DNA of 29,836 bases. Origin: a virus. Of the stretch, positions 28,545-29,836 are shown one piece after another. How positions within the stretch are numbered: the first letter of the stretch is position 1; every line of letters starts with the position of its first letter. The stretch covers positions 1-29,836 of the IMG/VR virus record IMGVR_UViG_3300048927_000198; one strand, written 5' to 3'. Made by a program: the position numbers and the translations under genes. The notes beneath the pieces were generated by a model. It was given only the letters and a program-made list of their open reading frames with translations. It did no database searches and was not told where the DNA came from.

Positions 28545-28620
28545 CGATTCCAAAACTGAAGCGGCTACCCTTGCAGTATGCGGCCTGTAGCCGTGCCGTT
28601 TCGTCTTTGTTTTGGAATCG
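28545..28620. repeat. Large inverted repeat next to the attachment site
   Basis: CGATTCCAAAAC (28545-28556) and GTTTTGGAATCG (28609-28620) are exact 12-base inverted copies. Inside them CGGCTAC (28562-28568) pairs with GTAGCCG (28588-28594). The structure ends 20 bases before the tRNA-like sequence. It could be a recombinase arm site, a cruciform or a small RNA. Confidence 0.75.
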
Positions 28621-28640
28621 ATTTGGCCGTGCAGACGGCA

Positions 28641-28720
28641 TGGGTAATGGATTTATCCCACGGTCTTGAAAACCGTCGATGGGCAACTATCCTAGAGTTC
28701 GAATCTCTACGCTTCCGCCA
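28641..28720 (+). tRNA. tRNA-Ser(UGA) 3' fragment, probable prophage attachment site (not a functional tRNA)
   Basis: The sequence has a D-arm-like part (28641-28659), the anticodon arm ACGGT-CTTGAAA-ACCGT (28660-28676) with anticodon TGA at 28667-28669, a serine-type long variable arm GATGG/CTATC with GCAA loop, the T-arm TAGAG/CTCTA with TTCGAAT loop, and acceptor strand CGCTTCC-G-CCA ending at 28720. The partner 5' strand GGAAGCG is missing: the seven bases at the right place (GACGGCA) do not pair. A phage that integrates into the 3' part of a tRNA leaves such a fragment at one end and the restored tRNA at the other, so the intact gene should be at the left end. It may be called as a whole tRNA by software. 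Confidence 0.78.
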
Positions 28721-28725
28721 TATTC

Positions 28726-28755
28726 AAAGCCCTGATTATTCAGGGCTTTTTGCGT
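28726..28755 (+). terminator. Terminator of the host tRNA locus
   Basis: A 9-bp stem AAAGCCCTG/CAGGGCTTT (28726-28734, 28741-28749), loop ATTATT, then TT and GCGTTTTT. It follows the CCA end by five bases, as tRNA terminators do, and supports placing the host side of the junction here. From 28756 to 28899 I see no gene or regulatory site except a doubled TCTTGCAGT near 28830-28846. Confidence 0.85.
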
Positions 28756-28899
28756 TTTTGGGGCTTAGAAAATCTGCCCATGGGAACACCTTTGGGAATG
28801 GTTGATTTCGGCAGCAAGGACCTACCTGTCTTGCAGTCTTGCAGTCCGGATAGCCACAAGTGTTCTCCAGCTGGTTCGTTCGCCCCCAAGCCCGCGCCC

Positions 28900-29813
28900 T
28901 CAAATCCCCCCAGCCTGGTGCATACAGGTGTTCAGGTCTTCAAGAAACGCCCGCAAAATCGGCGGCGGTGTCACGCCGCGCCGGGTGATCACGTCGAAGG
29001 GCGAGGTGAGGTCCAGGGTATTCGCACCCAGCCGGCGCATTTCGCCGGTCTTGACCCACTGCTCGGCGAAATGCACCGGCAGAAAACCGATATAAGCACC
29101 GGAAATGATCAGGATCGCGGCCGCCTCGATGTTCTCCACGGTCGCGGCGGCCTTGGTGATGCCCAGTTGCTCCAGGTCATATTGCTGCATGTAGCCGCGC
29201 ACCACGATATGGCACTGGCGGACCTCTTCAAGCAGCCGGCCGTTCGCCGCCTTGCTGGCGTACAACGGATGGCGTCGGCCGCAGTAGAGCCCCAGGGCTT
29301 CGTCGTACAGCGGCAAGTACGAAAGCCCCGGCACGCGCAGCGGAAAATGACCGATGGCCAGGTGCAGCCGGCTGTCCAGTACACGCTCTTCCAGCTCCGC
29401 CGGGGCGCCGATGTAGATGTGCAGGTGGGCATCGTGCCCGCGTGAAACAAAGCGCTGGGTGGTGCGCGGCAGAGGCGAGGCATTGTCGGTCAGGGTGGAG
29501 TCGATGATGCCCAGGTTGAGCTTGCCGCTGATGTGCTGCTTGAGCACGTCGGCATCCAGGCAAAAACTTTCCACGGCGCTGAGCAGGCGCAAGGTCGCTT
29601 CGTGGATGGCCACACCCTGTTCGGTCAGGCGAAAGCCACTGCGCCCGCGTTGGCACAGCTTGACCCCAAGGCGGGTTTCCGGTGGGTCATCTGTTCGCTG
29701 ATGGTCGACTGGCCGGCGTTGAGGGCGGCCTGCGCGGCAGAAAAGCCACCGCACCTGACGATGGTGGTGAATACCCTGAGGAGCTTCAGATCGACGTCGT
29801 GGAGCTGGATCAC
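28900..29813 (-). pseudogene. LysR-type regulator gene with a one-base deletion (frameshifted)
   Basis: The gene starts at GTG 29813 with AGGAGG five bases before. The first frame gives a typical LysR helix-turn-helix (DLKLLRVFTTIVRCGGFSAAQAALNAGQSTISEQMTH) and then breaks. The neighbouring frame resumes with ETRLGVKLCQRGRSGFRLTEQG and runs through a full effector domain to TGA at 28900. Adding one base at about 29680/29681 restores the family motif H-L-E-T-R-L-G and a 304-residue protein of normal length. It is host DNA beside the prophage. It is either a recent pseudogene or a sequencing error, since no long homopolymer explains the loss. Confidence 0.85.
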
Positions 29814-29836
29814 TGGGGCCTCCTGGCGGTGCGTCA

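Larger units (their letters stand above)
1..28720. mobile_element. Prophage (HK97-type head, lambda-type tail), late part and right end
   Basis: The gene order terS-terL-portal-protease-capsid-connectors-tail tube-G/GT-tape measure-tip-J-fibres-lysis is that of a complete siphovirus late operon. The right boundary is a tRNA-Ser 3' fragment followed by a tRNA-type terminator and a LysR gene, which I read as host DNA. The left boundary is outside the window, because the first gene is already cut by the window edge and no repressor or replication gene is seen. All structural genes look intact, so the late region could make particles. Whether the whole prophage is inducible cannot be judged from this part. 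Confidence 0.93.

Noticed and set aside
28614-28720. A complete tRNA using GGAATCG at 28614-28620 as the 5' acceptor strand
   Set aside because: One base mismatches, and 39 bases would separate the acceptor strand from the anticodon stem, about 18 too many. The nearer seven bases do not pair either.
28750-29445. A 231-codon forward frame over the LysR region
   Set aside because: It is antisense to a clear LysR effector domain, with no motif or good ribosome site.

Overview
The window is the right-hand (late) part of a temperate, long-tailed, non-contractile phage integrated in a gammaproteobacterial chromosome, plus about 1.1 kb of host DNA. Codon use is G+C-rich and the small accessory proteins (a CSGC-start protein beside the holin, MRYNTGNP-type fibre heads, VRR-NUC beside a tyrosine recombinase) look like those of Pseudomonas prophages, so I infer a Pseudomonas host of the fluorescens/putida type. 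No 16S or housekeeping gene is present to prove it. Repressor and replication genes are not in the window and must lie to the left.

Layout. 1-2857: end of the early operon, with a VRR-NUC nuclease tail, a tyrosine recombinase, two small proteins and a putative Q-type late regulator, mostly joined by ATGA overlaps. 2865-2967: candidate late promoter followed at once by a terminator, the arrangement expected for a Q-controlled late promoter. 2969-3301: a reverse-strand gene. 3402-4390: lambda-S-type holin, two small genes and an HNH nuclease. 4391-4526: probable cos region. 4527-11666: HK97-type packaging and head genes (terS, terL, portal, protease, capsid, connector and completion proteins). 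11730-19766: lambda-type tail genes (tail tube, G/GT chaperones with a -1 frameshift, 851-residue tape measure, tip proteins, gpJ-like hub). 19959-25412: receptor-binding module, with a YadA-like repeat fibre, an SGNH-hydrolase fibre and a secreted paralogue of that hydrolase domain. 25471-26420: probable endolysin and nested Rz/Rz1 spanins. 26417-27141: an A+T-rich reverse two-gene cassette (moron). 27230-27325: a remnant of a second Rz 3' end. 27370-28021: a two-gene unit under a near-perfect LexA box. 28052-28163: a dense block of inverted repeats. 28181-28474: a small reverse gene. 28545-28720: a large inverted repeat and a tRNA-Ser(UGA) 3' fragment that marks the phage/host junction. 28726-29836: host DNA with the tRNA terminator and a frameshifted LysR-type regulator gene.

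How it works together. The Q-like protein would let polymerase from the 2865 promoter pass the 2938 terminator and the later terminator-like hairpins at about 7974, 9861, 21798 and 25429. This would express packaging, head, tail, fibres and lysis as one unit. Holin sits 22 kb from the endolysin/spanin genes. The genes most likely to act in the lysogen or to alter the host are the secreted SGNH protein, the reverse two-membrane-segment cassette and the SOS-controlled pair.

Most interesting observations: (1) the same SGNH hydrolase architecture occurs twice in tandem, once on a tail fibre and once behind a signal peptide, suggesting a virion receptor enzyme plus a lysogen-secreted copy that may mask the receptor; (2) the two-gene cassette is bracketed by two diverged Rz 3' ends, a footprint of acquisition; (3) the LexA-boxed pair and the structured block next to the attachment site; (4) a fully conserved tyrosine recombinase located about 28 kb from the attachment site visible here.
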